A DNA stretch of 64,000 nucleotides. Origin: Pegoplata infirma. Its lineage: Eukaryota; Arthropoda; Insecta; Diptera; Anthomyiidae. Under the pieces are notes generated by a model. That model searched no databases, was not told where the DNA came from, and saw only the letters and a program-made list of their open reading frames with translations. This document shows positions 42,547 through 54,167 of the stretch, piece after piece; positions within the stretch are counted from its first letter, which is position 1; each line of letters starts with the position of its first letter. The translations under genes were made by a program, and so were the position numbers. The DNA is taken from the NCBI GenBank assembly GCA_963921195.1, contig OY992536.1:90501007-90565006 (forward strand), read 5' to 3'.

Positions 42547-44023
42547 CAGTAAATCAAGCCGACCGGCTCAAAATCAAAATTTTTTTAATATTGCGCCGCC
42601 GCCGTTTTAGTCGACTCAAATCGGCTTAAAATATGAGCCGGCGAAAATTCAAGCCGCCGGAGATTACTTTTTGGTAAATAAAAATCAACTATTTTTTTTG
42701 AAAATTTAGTAAATACGTATAGAAAATATTACTACTATTTTTTACAGTTGTGACCAGTGTTCAAAAAAAAACTGTACGTTATATAACGTACGGGTTATTC
42801 CAAAGAACAAATTCACTAAAACTTTTTTTAGTGATTGTGTTCGCGTACGCAAACAGAATACCGAACGTTATGCTTGCGAATTGACGAACTCAAACTTTAC
42901 GATAATGTACTGCACTATAAACAAAAACGCTACATTGTAGTGGTTGTGTGTTTTTGAACGATCACAAACAAAATAAAGTACTTTTAGTGTACTGTTTCCG
43001 TACTTAGCAGATTTTTTGTTTTAAACTTAAAATGGCGATGTCTCGAAAACTAAGCAAGATAGAGCAAAACGAAGTCCACACATGTGAAGAGGCCAGCCGA
43101 TACTATGGAAATTCTAAGAACCAAAAATGTGCACCGATTTGCTCTATCTTGCTTATAGTATGTTTCCAGTGGCATGATTTGGGCAAATCAGAGTGTTTTG
43201 AGGAAATCATGTCATTTTCTACATGTTTTCCCATACATTTTTCATATGAGCAAAACATCTCAAATTGGGTGTTTTGGTACAAAACATGTCGACTTTTTAA
43301 ACTCACCACTTGTTTTGGTCAGTGCAACACTGTATTTTATATTCGAAAATAAAAGCTAATCATTCGTAGTGAGTGTTCGCTAGAAGAAGAAGACATTTTA
43401 TTTTTTTTATTATTAAAATAATTTACAATTAGTTGTTTAAACATCTTGTTTTAATTATAATAAACTACAAAATTAATTGTTTTTGGAAATTATTTTCCTA
43501 ATTTTATTGTTTTAACTATTTTGTGGAGAAAACGTCAAATTAATTCGTAATTAGTTTGACGTTGCAAATCACTTCAACTTGAATGGAAACAGCTCGAAGT
43601 GTTTTGCTCAAATCAAGTGTTTTTGATCTGAATGGAAACATGGTTTTAGTTTTCGAGATATTGCCATTTTAAGTTTTTGAAAAAAATCAGCTAAGTACAC
43701 ACAGAAAATAGTTACAGTTGCTGCAACTTAATTGTTTGCCAACTGATTTTTTGCGGTCCCACGAACTATCACAATATTCAGTTGCCTCTACTGTTAATTT
43801 CAGTTGTCTCAACTGTTATAATTCTATTATGAGAACTGAATATTTAAAAGCTAAAATTGACATTGGTTAAGGTGATCGAATTTTAAAAAGCGTTTTATAG
43901 CAGCCGCCGATTCGGTTAAAAAAAAAGCGGCAGCCGCCGATTCAGTTTTAAAAAAGCCGCCGCCGCCGACTGAAAATAGTCACGCCGCCGCCGCCGAAAA
44001 TTTTGGGTCGACTTGATTCACTG
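42547..44023. mobile_element. hAT element with GCC-rich ends, 1.5 kb
   Basis: Ends CAGTAAATCAAGCCGACC and GGTCGACTTGATTCACTG, inverted. ATTCAAAA flanks exactly (42539-42546, 44024-44031). (CCG)n runs lie just inside both ends, the only GC-rich DNA in the area. Between 43022 and 43670 an inner inverted pair (AACTTAAAATGGC, TTTTCGAGATATTGCCATTT) suggests a nested fold-back. The overlapping 106-codon frame has no family features. Confidence 0.88.
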
Positions 44024-44149
44024 ATTCAAAAACAGAAAATAAATTTAGCTATTTAATAGCTAAATGTCATGAAATTTGAAATGTAACGGTTTTTTGAAAA
44101 ATATAACGGTTTTTTTTTTTAATAATGTTATAAAAATGCTACACCCAAA

Positions 44150-44265
44150 GGCCTTTATTCATAATACTTAAAGTGTACTTAAAGTAGGTTTATTTGACAA
44201 ATATTCATGCAATATCAGTCAAATAAACCTACATTAGAATTAATTTACTCATTATGAATAGCCCA
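44150..44265. mobile_element. Small Harbinger-like MITE, about 115 bp
   Basis: Ends GGCCTTTATTCATAATAC and ATTATGAATAGCCC, with an inner inverted pair GTAGGTTTATTTGAC / TCAAATAAACCTAC. It interrupts the left end of the element at 44142. Flanks AAA and AGA may be a 3 bp duplication with one change. Confidence 0.65.
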
Positions 44266-44393
44266 GAAAAAATATTGTAGTTGATTACAACTTAAATATC
44301 AACTATTTTGTAGGTGAATTACCACTAACTAAAATATAGTTGATTTTCTTAAGTTGCTGATAACTACAAATAAACCAAAATATAAAATTAACT

Positions 44394-47149
44394 ACATATC
44401 GTCGGTGCGCCGACCAGAACACCTATGTGTTTTTTATGAATTGTTCAGGAGAGCAAAAAAACCGTTTTATTTTGCCAATTCGCAACATTTTTTTAAAGTA
44501 AATTTTTTTTATTTTTCCTAAACCCATTTAAAAATATTACGCGTTGAAAAACATACAAAATCTTTTTTTAATCTGAAGTGGTACAAGATTTTAACAAAAA
44601 GCTACACATAGGTGATTTTGTTTCGGACTTTTTACATGTTTATAAAAAATATATAATACACATAGGTGTTTTTGTTCTTAAATTTATTTTAAATAAATTT
44701 TTATTTGTTGTTCAAAAGTAAAAATTTTGCAAGTTATATGTCCGCATGGACTTGTAGTGAAATATTGATGGTATTCACGTTAGAATTTTTATCCTTGCAA
44801 TGTGCGAAATGCAACATTTACTACAAAAAACACACGTAAAATTATTTTGGTGTTTTTTTTTCATCCCATGTGTTTGTTGTAAAAAGTTTTTCATTTCGTA
44901 CTTTGCAAGGCTGCAAACTTCTGATGTGAATTTTGTTATCACAAAGAGACGGAAAAACTTTACCAATGCAGAAAGTGATTATCAGGAAAACCAAAATAAT
45001 AATAAGTAATAAGTCAAAAAAAGTATTAAATATAATTCTGATGCAAAAAATGGCAAAATGTATCTTCAGTGAAATGAAATGGCGAATCTTTTCGTAGAAC
45101 ATATTAACCCTCTATCTGCCATTTTTAGGGGTCATTTTTGTCCTTTTTTTTAAATATCCTCATACAACACCACCTACACCACAAAAACGTACATTAACGG
45201 GTTAAAATCTTCTACAAAGATTTTCTGCATCAAATTTTACTAGGGGTTGTCAAAGTCCAAAAGTTGCTGCAAAGTGCAAAATGGTTAAAAAAGTAAAATT
45301 GTAAATTATCAAATACTGTTAAACTTTTTTTTTGCAAAAGTCGAGTGAAATAAGTCGAAAAAAAATATAAATCTGCTTTTGAGCTAAATAAAGTTAAGAG
45401 ATAATTCAGTGAAAATTGATGGCGGTTCTTTTCTTAGAACATGTTAACCCTTTATCCTCATTTTGGTGCTTTTTTTAAATATCATCATAGTCCACTACTA
45501 AGGCATACGTATAAAGGGTTAAACAATTTTACAAACATTTTCTGCATCAAATTTTACTAGGGGTTGTCAACGGCCAAAAGTTCGTGCGATGTAAGCAAAA
45601 GGTTTAAAAAAGGAAAATTTTAAATTATCATAATTTGTTAAATTGTGTCTTACCAAGATACTTTACAATTTTACTTTTTTAAGCACTTTTCGCACGAACT
45701 TTTGGCCTTTGAGAACCCCTAGTAAAATTTGCTGCAAAACTTTTTATTCCCAAAAATGGAAGATAATGTGTTCCAAGAAAAGAACCGCCATCAAATTTCA
45801 CTGAAGACATCATCATTTAGCTCAGACAAAGATTTATATTTTTTTTTACTTATTTTACACGACTTTGGTGAAAAACAATTTAACAGTTTGTGATAATTTA
45901 CAATTAAATTTATTTAAGCATTTTGCACTTTTCGCACAAAATTTTGACCTGTGACCACCCCTAGTAAAATTTGATGTAAAACTAATTTTTTTGTAGAACA
46001 TTTTAATCCTTTAACCGCACGTTTTAATGGCGTTCAACGAGGATATTTAAAAAAAGTACCAAAACGACACGTAAAAATGGGACACACAGGGTTAATGTAT
46101 GTACACCTGTGTTCAGAAAAATAGGAGTATCCTCGTAAAAATTCAGAAAGGTATATCTTCGAAAATAAAACGAGTATTTTAAGCAAATAAAAAGTGCGTT
46201 GTAGATAATTGCTTAAACTTTAATTTAAATTAATTCCAGCCATATTGGGAAATTAATATTTACTTTTTTTACAAAAAACTGGATGTCCAAAAATACGTGT
46301 TTTTTTTACAATGCGGGAAGGTCTTGGATTTTTTTCCTGGTAGGTAGAAAAATTATTTGATTACTGAAAATTAACTATAAGGCTAATGCTAAAAATCCAA
46401 AATTGTGTATTTGAAATAAATCGACTCGTAAGTATTTTTTAAAAAAATCCAAAAAAAAGTATTCCAAAAATTTAATTTTGCAGTTCGACCCATGTATCTC
46501 ATTTATTTTTTAACCAATCTGGATGGGATTAATTTTAAATTAAAGCTTGCGATGCACTTTTTATCTACTAGAAATATTCGTTTTCGTTTCAAAAGATATA
46601 CCTTTATGAATTTTAATGTTCGATACGCACTCCTATTTTTCTCCTATTATTTTGAACACAACTGTAAATGTATGTTCTTAGAAACGAACCGCCTTGAAAT
46701 TTCCCTAAGGACATCTTTTGATATTATTTACCTCAGAATTATACTTTATACTTTTTTTAGCTTGTTCAAAACGCATTTAAAAAAAATTTGGAAATTATTT
46801 TTTTTTAAATCGTGTTGCACAGTGTTATGCAATAAAGTTTCGGAATATTACAAAAAAAATGTTCAGAAAACTTTTAAAATATCAATTTATAAAAAAACCA
46901 AAGGCAGACGCAATGTTTTTACGTTTAAATCAAAAACAGTTATGTGTACTAATAACACATAAGTGTTTTTGCCGGAGAATTTCTATTATAGGTAACACAT
47001 AGGAGTTTAAGCTAACTTTGAAACCATTTGAGATAACGGGATACGCTCTGGGGGATAAATGCATTACCTGATAGGCTTCCTAATGGGCCAATAAAAAAAA
47101 AATAAAAAAATTACACATAGGTGTTCTGGTCGGCGCACCGACGATATGT
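44394..47149. mobile_element. 2.76 kb fold-back with modular arms, GGTGCGCCGACC ends
   Basis: The first 36 bases (including GGTGCGCCGACCAGAACACC) are repeated in inverted form at the right end. ACACATAGGTGTTTTTG-like motifs occur at least five times under both ends. The middle has four modules of about 350 bp: two direct (about 45060-45400, 45410-45650) then two inverted (about 45660-45830, 45840-46740), each with AACATGTTAACCC, AAATTTTACTAGGGGTTG and a GGCGGTTCTTTTC block. No target duplication was found and no transposase. The 156-codon frame at 46492 has no support. Confidence 0.8.
46104..46664. mobile_element. mariner-like MITE, 561 bp
   Basis: Left CACCTGTGTTCAGAAAAATA and right TATTATTTTGAACACAACTG are inverted, with GGAG repeats inside and TA on both sides. 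C(A/T)GTGTTCA(G/A)AA(A/T)AATAG(C/G)AG is a known style of mariner terminus. It interrupts the last module of the surrounding fold-back, whose flanks rejoin as AATGTA...TGTTCTTAG. Confidence 0.82.
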
Positions 47150-47514
47150 CGTTACTATTACCAATATTTAGTTGATTTCAACTTATATTTGACATATTTA
47201 AAAAAATAGCTGAAAACAACTATGTTAACAGTTGAAAACAACTTAATATAGCTAAATATAACGATCAAATAAATAATTTTATATTTAACTACCTTTTAGT
47301 TAATAACAATTATGAAATTGCTGTATTTTGGTTGCTTGCTAATTAGAATAAGGTAAATATTTTTTAGTTTAAAATAAAAGACGACCTGGAAGTTTTAAGA
47401 TATTTTATTTAAGTTAACTTAAGTATTTTATTTAAGTTAATCAAAGGACACTTCACTAATTTAGCATCTGATAGTTTCTATATGGAGAAACTGTTTCAAT
47501 TTTTCTATAGAACA

Positions 47515-49990
47515 GAAAATTCAAAATCAGAGAATTTTTCTCTAGAAAAAATGTCAGAATCTGAGAATTTTACTGTAGAAAAATGTTTCAGAATCTAATA
47601 ATTTTTCTATAGAAAAAATGTTTCAGAATCTGAGAATTTTTCTGTAGACAAATGTCTCAGAATTTGATAATTTTTCTATAGAAAAAATGTCTCAGAATCT
47701 GAGAATTTTTCAATAAAAAAAAAAAGTCTCAGAATCTGAGAATGAGAAAAAATGTCTCAGAATCTGAGAATTTTTCTATAGAAAAAATGTCTCAGAATCT
47801 AAGAATTTTTCTATAGAAAAAATATCTCAGAATCTGAGAATTTTTCTAAAGAAAAAATGTCTCAGAATCTGAGAATTTTTCTATAGAAGAAAATGTCGCA
47901 GAATCTGAAAATTTTTCTATAGAAAAAATGTCTCAGAATCTGAGAATTTTTCTATAAAAAAAATGTCACAGAATCTGAGAATTTTTCTATAGAAAAAATG
48001 TCTCTGAATCTGAGAATTTTTCTATAAAAAAAATGTCTCAGAATCTGGGAATTTTTTCTATAGAAAAAATGTCTCAGAATCTGAGAATTTTTCTATAGAA
48101 GAAAATGTCGCAGAATCTGAAAATTTTTCTATAGAAAAAATGTCTCAGAATCTGAGAATTTTTCTATAAAAAAAATGTCACAGAATCTGAGAATTTTTCT
48201 ATAGAAAAAATGTCTCTGAATCTGAGAATTTTTCTATAAAAAAATGTCTCAGAATCTGGGAATTTTTCTATAGAAAAAATGTCTCAGAACCTGAGAATTT
48301 TTCTATAGAAAAAATGTATCAGAATCTGAGAATTTTTTTATAGAAAAAATGTCTCAGAATCTGAGAATTTTTCTATAGAAAAAATGTCTCAGAATCTGAG
48401 AAGTTTTCTATAGAAAAAATGTCTCAGAATCTGAGAATTTTTCTATAGAAAAAATGTCTCAGAATCTGAGAATTTTTCTATAGAAAAAATGTCTCAGAAT
48501 CTGAGAATTTTTCTATAGAAAATATATCTCAGAATCTGAGAATTTTTCTATAGAAAAATTGTCTCAGAATCTGAGAATTTTCTATAGAAAAAATGTCTCA
48601 GAATCTGAGAATTTTTCTATAGAAAAAATGTCTCAGAATCTGAAAATTTTTCTATAGAAAAAATGTCTCAGAATCTGAGAATTTTTCTATAGAAAAAATA
48701 TCTCAGAATCTGAGAATTTTTCTAAAGAAAAAATGTCTCAGAATCTGAGAATTTTTCTATAGAAAAAATGTCTCAGAATCTGAGAATTTTTCTATAGAAG
48801 AAAATGTCGCAGAATCTGAAAATTTTTCTATAGAAAAAATGTCTCAGAATCTGAGAATTTTTCTATAGAAAAAATGTCTCAGAATCTGAGAAGTTTTCTA
48901 TAGAAAAAATGTCTCAGAATCTGAGAATTTTTCTATAGAAAAAATGTCTCAGAATCTGAGAATTTTTCTATAGAAAAAATGTCTCAGAATCTGAGAATTT
49001 TTCTATAGAAAAAATGTCTCAGAATCTGAGAATTTTTCTATAGAAAATATATCTCAGAATCTGAGAATTTTTCTATAGAAAAATTGTCTCAGAATCTGAG
49101 AATTTTCTATAGAAAAAATGTCTCAGAATCTGAGAATTTTTCTATAGAAAAAATGTCTCAGAATCTGAAAATTTTTCTATAGAAAAAATGTCTCAGAATC
49201 TGAGAATTTTTCTATAGAAAAAATATCTCAGAATCTGAGAATTTTTCTAAAGAAAAAATGTCTCAGAATCTGAGAATTTTTCTATAGAAAAAATGTCTCA
49301 GAATCTGAGAATTTTTCTATAGAAGAAAATGTCGCAGAATCTGAAAATTTTTCTATAGAAAAAATGTCTCAGAATCTGAGAATTTTTCTATAAAAAAAAT
49401 GTCACAGAATCTGAGAATTTTTCTATAGAAAAAATGTCTGAATCTGAGAATTTTTCTATAAAAAAAATGTCTCAGAATCTGGGAATTTTTCTATAGAAAA
49501 AATGTCTCAGAACCTGAGAATTTTTCTATAGAAAAAATGTCTCAGAATCTGAGAATTTTCTATAGAAAAATTGTCTCCGAATCTGAGAATCTTTTTGTAG
49601 AAAAAATGCCTCAGAATCTTAGACAAAAAAGGTCTCAGAATCTAAAAATTTTCTGTAGAATAAATGTCTTAGATTCTTAGAATTTTCCTATACAAAAAAT
49701 GTCTTAGAATCTCAGCGTTTTTCTATACAAAAAATGTCTCAGAATCTAAGCATTTTTTTTATAGAGAAAATGTCTTAAGAGTAAAGGATTTTTGCTATAG
49801 AAAAAATGTCTCAGAATCTGAGAATTTTTTTATAGAAGAAATGTCTCAGGATCTGATACTTTTCTATAGAAAAATTATCAGATTCTGAAACATTTTTATA
49901 GAAACATTATCATATTCTGACACATTTGATCTTTGTATAAAAAATTTATAGATTCTGGGACGCTTAATCTATAGAAATAAAATCTGAAGT
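47515..49990. repeat. Satellite array, 35 bp monomer, about 70 copies
   Basis: The monomer joins TCTCAGAATCTGAGAA to TTTTTCTATAGAAAAAATG. Each unit therefore has two dyads, CTCAGA(A/T)TCTGAG and TTTTCTATAGAAAA. The centre is very homogeneous and the edges (before 47700, after 49560) are diverged, as expected for unequal exchange. Variants show higher-order repetition: AATATATCTC at 48521 and 49046 and GTCGC at 48806 and 49331 are both 525 bp (15 units) apart. Bases 47150-47514 before it hold AGTTGAAAACAACT-like motifs. Confidence 0.95.
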
Positions 49991-50543
49991 TCTAAGAATT
50001 TGCATACTGATTTAGGTAGTGATTTACAGCAATTTATAAATCTGGATGATAAACAACAATCCGCTGAATTTTAATCTTTCCAAGATCTACTGAATTTTGC
50101 ACTTCCTCTGTTCAGTTTTTCTTTATTGCTGTAGCTATTATTAGTCCCCTGAGATTAATTTTTTTCGCCATAAACCTGTAAAAGAACACTTACAATAAAA
50201 TATTGTAACAAATTATGCATTTAGAACTTACCTTTCATAATTTTACATTTTGGTTATTTAACATTTGTAAATTTGTTTATTAATTAAAAAGTTACATAAA
50301 ATTAAAACAAAAAAAATTTTCGTTTTGGAAGTTTATTTTTTAAATTTTTGGTTGTCAATATCAAGTGAAAAGAAAATTAAAAAAACAGGGTAACTAAAAA
50401 TAGTTATTTTTAACGAATTCAATAGTTGGTAGCGATTACAATAGTTATTTGAAATCATTTTTATTTCAACTATAGAAATCCTTAACTACACAACTACAAA
50501 ATTTTTTGGGTGTATAAAACGAGTTTTTTTTTAACATAGCAAG

Positions 50544-51016
50544 TAGAGATGAGAGCGTGACACGAATTTTTCGTGATTCACGCGTGATCGTGAGTGAAAT
50601 TTGATTTTACTCACGTGATCGTGAGTGCGCGTGATTATAAAAAATATTTTCGTACGTGAGCTTGCGTGAGTAAGTTTGTTTCGTGACTTTTCGTGATAGT
50701 TTTGTCCTGTTTGAAACAGAAAACAAGTAAAAAATCGTCATTATATGGAATTTAATGGGTAATTAATACAAAATTGTGATTTAAATAAATTTGTATAATT
50801 GTTTTAAGGAAATTAAATACTTTTTGTAAAAGAAATCGCAAACAATAAAAATTTGTTAATTTAAATTTCGTGAGTCTTCGTGAGCATGAGAAAAATTTTA
50901 GTTACTCACGTGAGAGTGCGTGAACGTGAGCAGATAAAGCAATTTCGTGCGTGATCGTGTGTGAGCAATATTTTGATTTAATGAGCGTGCGTGAGTCAAA
51001 ATTCACTCACGCGTCC
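50544..51016. mobile_element. GTGAGTGA-rich repeat element, copy 2
   Basis: TAGAGATGAGAGCGTGACACG-like start (first 13 bases TAGAGATGAGAGC) and CAAAATTCACTCACGCGTCC end, with CGTGATCGTGAGTGA variants throughout. Opposite in orientation to 2577-2938. No target duplication found. Confidence 0.6.
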
Positions 51017-51023
51017 ATAAATA

Positions 51024-51300
51024 GCATTAGCATTTTCTAAAAATTTTTTTTACATAAGCGTTTTGGCTAAATTACGAAAACTACTTCGTCGGTTGTAGTT
51101 TTATCATATTTTTGGTAAAATTATGCCACATTTTTGCTCACTCGGACACAGATTTGTTTTGCGTGTAAGAGAATCGCATTTTAATTTTTTTTCCCCAATT
51201 TTGTCTCAATCGGACAACAAATACTGATGAAATGGTCAATTTTGATTCCAAAATTTGACAAAAAATCCCGAAATACCGCGATTTTTCAGGATTTTTCACG
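51024..51300 (+). repeat. Direct repeat shared with 40124-40400
   Basis: About 90% alike by eye to the block at 40124, including the junction between the Tc1-like end GCGTGTA and its flank. The left part of that Tc1-like element is absent here. It ends about 400 bp before the RpS13 start of transcription. Confidence 0.8.
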
Positions 51301-51711
51301 AATTGAATCTAGTTTGGCGTAAAAACGCAGCGGAATTTTGGAGAGGCAAGCGGTTTTCCGCAATTGTCCGCATAAAAATAGAATTGAGTCTTGTTTGGCG
51401 AAAAAACGCAGCGGAATTTTGTTTTTATATAAAACGTATGTGAACAGTTGCGGAATAACACTTCCCGCTCTAATTGTGATTATTTTCTAACCAGGCGGGC
51501 GTTTTTTTGATCCAGGGGACCCCTTAACTTTTATTTTTGGGTTTTTTTTTTTTAATTCCAGAGGGAATTTTTATTAAAATTCTATCTCATTCCCACTCAA
51601 TCCGTTTTCGTAAACGTTTTTAACAACTCTGTTTTCACACAAATTTAAAATTTTATATGTTGGTAGCACTGTCGTACGCCATAGTGTTTCATTTTTTACT
51701 TCCGTTTCGCT
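51301..51711 (+). promoter_or_regulatory. RpS13 upstream region and TCT initiator
   Basis: 51711-51717 reads TCTTTTT, matching the YC(+1)TTTYY initiator of insect ribosomal protein genes, so transcription probably starts at C 51712 and gives a 30-base 5' UTR that begins with a polypyrimidine (TOP) run. TGGTAGCACTG at 51661 resembles fly core motif 1 (YGGTCACACTR). No TATA box at the right distance. Two TTTGGCG(T/A)AAAAACGCAGCGG blocks at 51310 and 51390 form a direct repeat upstream. Confidence 0.65.
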
Positions 51712-51741
51712 CTTTTTGGTGTAGAATAAAAATCTGACAAG

Positions 51742-52549
51742 ATGGGTCGTATGCACGCTCCAGGGTAAAAATTCAATTTTCTTTAATTTCTAAATGAATT
51801 ATACAAATAAAATGATTATACAAATGAACGGTAACATGCATTTTAATGCTGGAAAGTGAAAATCTCAAAAAAATATGTGTAAAACATGTTCAAATTAAAC
51901 ATTTAAGATTAGAGACACATGTGGGCCGTTCATCTGTTGTCGTCGTGCATACAACGATTGATGTGAATGTGAATAAATTTTGATGTTTCATTATTTTTCT
52001 GTGCAATTACAGTAAGGGTATTTCCCAATCAGCTTTGCCCTACAGAAGAACCGTTCCATCCTGGTTGAAACTTAATGCCGAGGATGTTAAGGAACAAATC
52101 AAGAAATTGGGAAAGAAGGGTTTGACCCCCTCCAAAATCGGTAAGTTTTAAGCAAAAGTACCAACAAATATATTACTTTTAGGTTATGTTTACATGAGAA
52201 TTGCAATAACTAACATTTGTTTTTTTTTTTCTTTTGATTTTTAGGTATCATTCTTCGTGATTCCCATGGTGTTGCTCAAGTACGTTTTGTCAATGGCAAC
52301 AAGATTTTACGTATCATGAAATCTGTTGGTCTTAAACCCGACATCCCAGAAGATTTATACCATATGATCAAGAAGGCTGTTGCCATCCGTAAGCATTTGG
52401 AACGTAATCGCAAGGATAAGGATGGTAAATTCCGTCTTATTTTGGTTGAATCCCGTATCCACAGATTAGCCCGCTACTACAAGACCAAGAGTGTTCTCCC
52501 ACCCAACTGGAAATACGAATCTAGCACAGCTTCCGCTTTGGTTGCCTAA
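51742..52549 (+). CDS. RpS13: Ribosomal protein S13 (uS15), three coding exons
   Basis: Coding exons 51742-51764, 52013-52140 and 52245-52549 join to 151 codons plus stop, the usual length of eukaryotic S13. The product starts [20 protein letters not shown] and ends [11 protein letters not shown]. It is a structural protein of the cytoplasmic 40S subunit (uS15 family), binding 18S rRNA. Introns have GT...AG limits (GTAAAA...TTACAG and GTAAGT...TTTTAG) and follow phases 2 and 1. No frame damage is seen, so the gene should be functional. The first exon carries only eight codons, as expected of fly S13. No convincing snoRNA was found in either intron (248 and 104 bp). Confidence 0.98.
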
Positions 52550-52628
52550 GTTGAGCTTGGTTTTAAGGGAAGACAAGAGTGTTTTTAAGTTTTTTTATAT
52601 TTTACAAATATAAACGTGAATCAATAAT

Positions 52629-52634
52629 AATAAA
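52629..52634 (+). terminator. RpS13 polyadenylation signal
   Basis: AATAAA 80 bases after the stop codon, within AATAATAATAAAAAC, is the first canonical signal downstream of RpS13. Confidence 0.7.
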
Positions 52635-52639
52635 AACAA

Positions 52640-53273
52640 AATGATGAAACTTTTAAGTAAGGTTTTAAAAAACTGAAAAAAAATCCAAATTTGTTTACAT
52701 TTTACTGTGGATTATTCAATTATTGGAAGATTTGGACATTAAATGCAACATTTCTAAGATAAGATGCTCATTAAGGTCAGAATTTCTCGGCCAATTTATA
52801 TGCTCAGGGGAAGAACATTTTTTGTTTACATTCCTTAAAAAAATTTGGACATTCTTCACTTTTTGAATTGAGATAATTTGTTTGCTTTGCACAGTGTAAC
52901 GGTTAGATAATTTTTTTTTTTTGGAATTTTAGGCGAGTTCCCGAATTATGGAGAAGATACATATATCAAATTCGATATTCAGGCCTCTGTTCTATTTTTC
53001 ACAACTTTTTAATTCACATGAAATTTTCGGAATGACATGAAATCGAGTTTATTGTTTTGTTGTTCACGCTTTCATTTGAAGTTAAAATAACTAAAATTCA
53101 AAAAATTATAATGAAAATGATGAATTCGTTTTACTTTCTCCAAACTTTATTTATGTGAAAAAACGAAAAAAAAAAAATCGGAAGGGAAATTTAGAACAAC
53201 AAACAAAACGGAAATTTTCACTTTCACATTTTTTTGTGAATTACTTTTTTTGGAACAGCGGCCTCAAACTTTG
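52640..53273. other. AT-rich intergenic stretch after RpS13
   Basis: No open frame, RNA gene or paired element ends were seen. It ends with the left target duplication of the LINE (TAGGCCCATAATT, 53274-53286). Confidence 0.4.
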
Positions 53274-53286
53274 TAGGCCCATAATT

Positions 53287-54064
53287 GAGCCTGGCTCGTA
53301 GATTGCCAGATCATTGCAGTGTTTACCAGGCAGAGATGCTGGCAATAAAGGAAGTGGCTGACTGGTTGAGCTGCAATGTCTTGTCTACAACCGCAGTCAA
53401 CATCTATACTGACAGTCAAGCCGCGGTCAAGTCCCTGGATTCAATGTTTCTGAAAACAAGATCTGCCCTTAACTGCCGCACGTCTTTAAATGAGATGGCC
53501 AAGCAGTTTAACATACGACTCATATGGGTCCCAGGGCACAGAGACATTCCAGGGAATTGCAAAGCCGATGAGCTTGCAAGACTAGGAACTACCTTACAGG
53601 TTCCAACAGAATTGGAATGTGTTGGTATGCCTCTAGAAACTTGCAAGCAAAACCTACGGCTTTGTTCAGCGACGGAGACTAATCAAAGATGGGCAAATGG
53701 ATGGACGTGTGAGACAACACGACTGATTTGGCCTTCTCTTAATCAGGGGCGCACAAGTGAGCTGATATCGCTTCCAAGAGGAGAGATTTCGACGGTGGTT
53801 TCTATAATTACCGGACACTGTCTTATAGGGAAGCACGCAGAGCGGTTAAATGTGCCGTCGAATGACTTTTGCCGAAGTTGCATGTATGAAGAGGAGTTGG
53901 AAACTATCGAACACTTTATTTGCCATTGCCCGGCACTTTCTGGTCAACGACTTGCTTCACTGGGATCTAGGGAGCTGTACGATCTTTCTGATTTGTCGGA
54001 TGTCAAAATTCAACATCTAAGGAGTTTCATAAGAAGCTCAAACTGGTTTAACGACAGGGACTAG
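53287..54064 (+). pseudogene. LINE ORF2 C-terminal part: RNase H and CCHC tail
   Basis: An unbroken frame from the truncation point to TAG at 54062. RNase H motifs are CSVYQAEMLAIKEV (catalytic Glu), NIYTDSQAAVKSL (Asp), and WVPGHRDIPGNCKADELAR (His and last Asp); the first Asp strand is missing because of the truncation. A CRSCMYEEELETIEHFICHC segment near the end is the C-x2-C...H-x4-C tail of I/Jockey/R1-type LINE proteins. With no promoter and no RT it cannot act alone, but the lack of any stop or shift implies a young insertion. Confidence 0.9.
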
Positions 54065-54167
54065 TAGGGAAACCTATTACGATCCCGTGGTATCACAATG
54101 GACCTCAGAGTCTACGTGTGTTGACGTAAAACGTCAGCAGCCACTTACAACCTAACCTAACCTAACC
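53287..54167 (+). mobile_element. 5'-truncated LINE, 881 bp, with 13 bp target duplication
   Basis: TAGGCCCATAATT occurs directly before (53274-53286) and after (54168-54180). The element has the 3' end of a LINE frame, a 3' UTR of about 100 bp and a tail of four CCTAA units. Truncation at the 5' end and a 13 bp duplication are typical of target-primed reverse transcription. It has the same orientation as RpS13. Confidence 0.95.

Larger units (their letters stand above)
44142..50512. mobile_element. Candidate 6.4 kb Tc1/mariner-like element, CACCCAA ends
   Basis: Right end CAACTACAAAATTTTTTGGGTG then TA (two pieces, ends 50512). The left end CACCCAA at 44142 follows TA and, after removal of the small MITE at about 44150-44265, continues AAAAAATATTGTAGTTG, the inverted match. 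Subterminal AACTA / TAGTTG motifs occur on both sides. It would enclose the fold-back at 44394 and the satellite at 47515. No transposase is seen. The pairing of such distant ends is an inference. Confidence 0.5.

Noticed and set aside
46492..46962. 156-codon open frame on the + strand
   Set aside because: It crosses the end of a mariner-like MITE and fold-back modules, has no family motif and no start context, and is composed mostly of AT-driven residues.
47515..49990. Regular 35 bp repeats suggestive of a CRISPR array
   Set aside because: There are no unique spacers; monomers are head to tail, the window is clearly animal, and no cas-like genes exist.
43697..50512. Element starting at CACACAGAAAATAG (43697) and ending at 50512
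   Set aside because: Its left end would lie inside the hAT at 42547-44023 and its right end outside, which a simple insertion cannot produce; 44142 gives a better match.
51765..52012. snoRNA in RpS13 intron 1
   Set aside because: TTGATGT and CTG-like pieces occur, but no C/D pair with a terminal stem and no H/ACA fold could be drawn.
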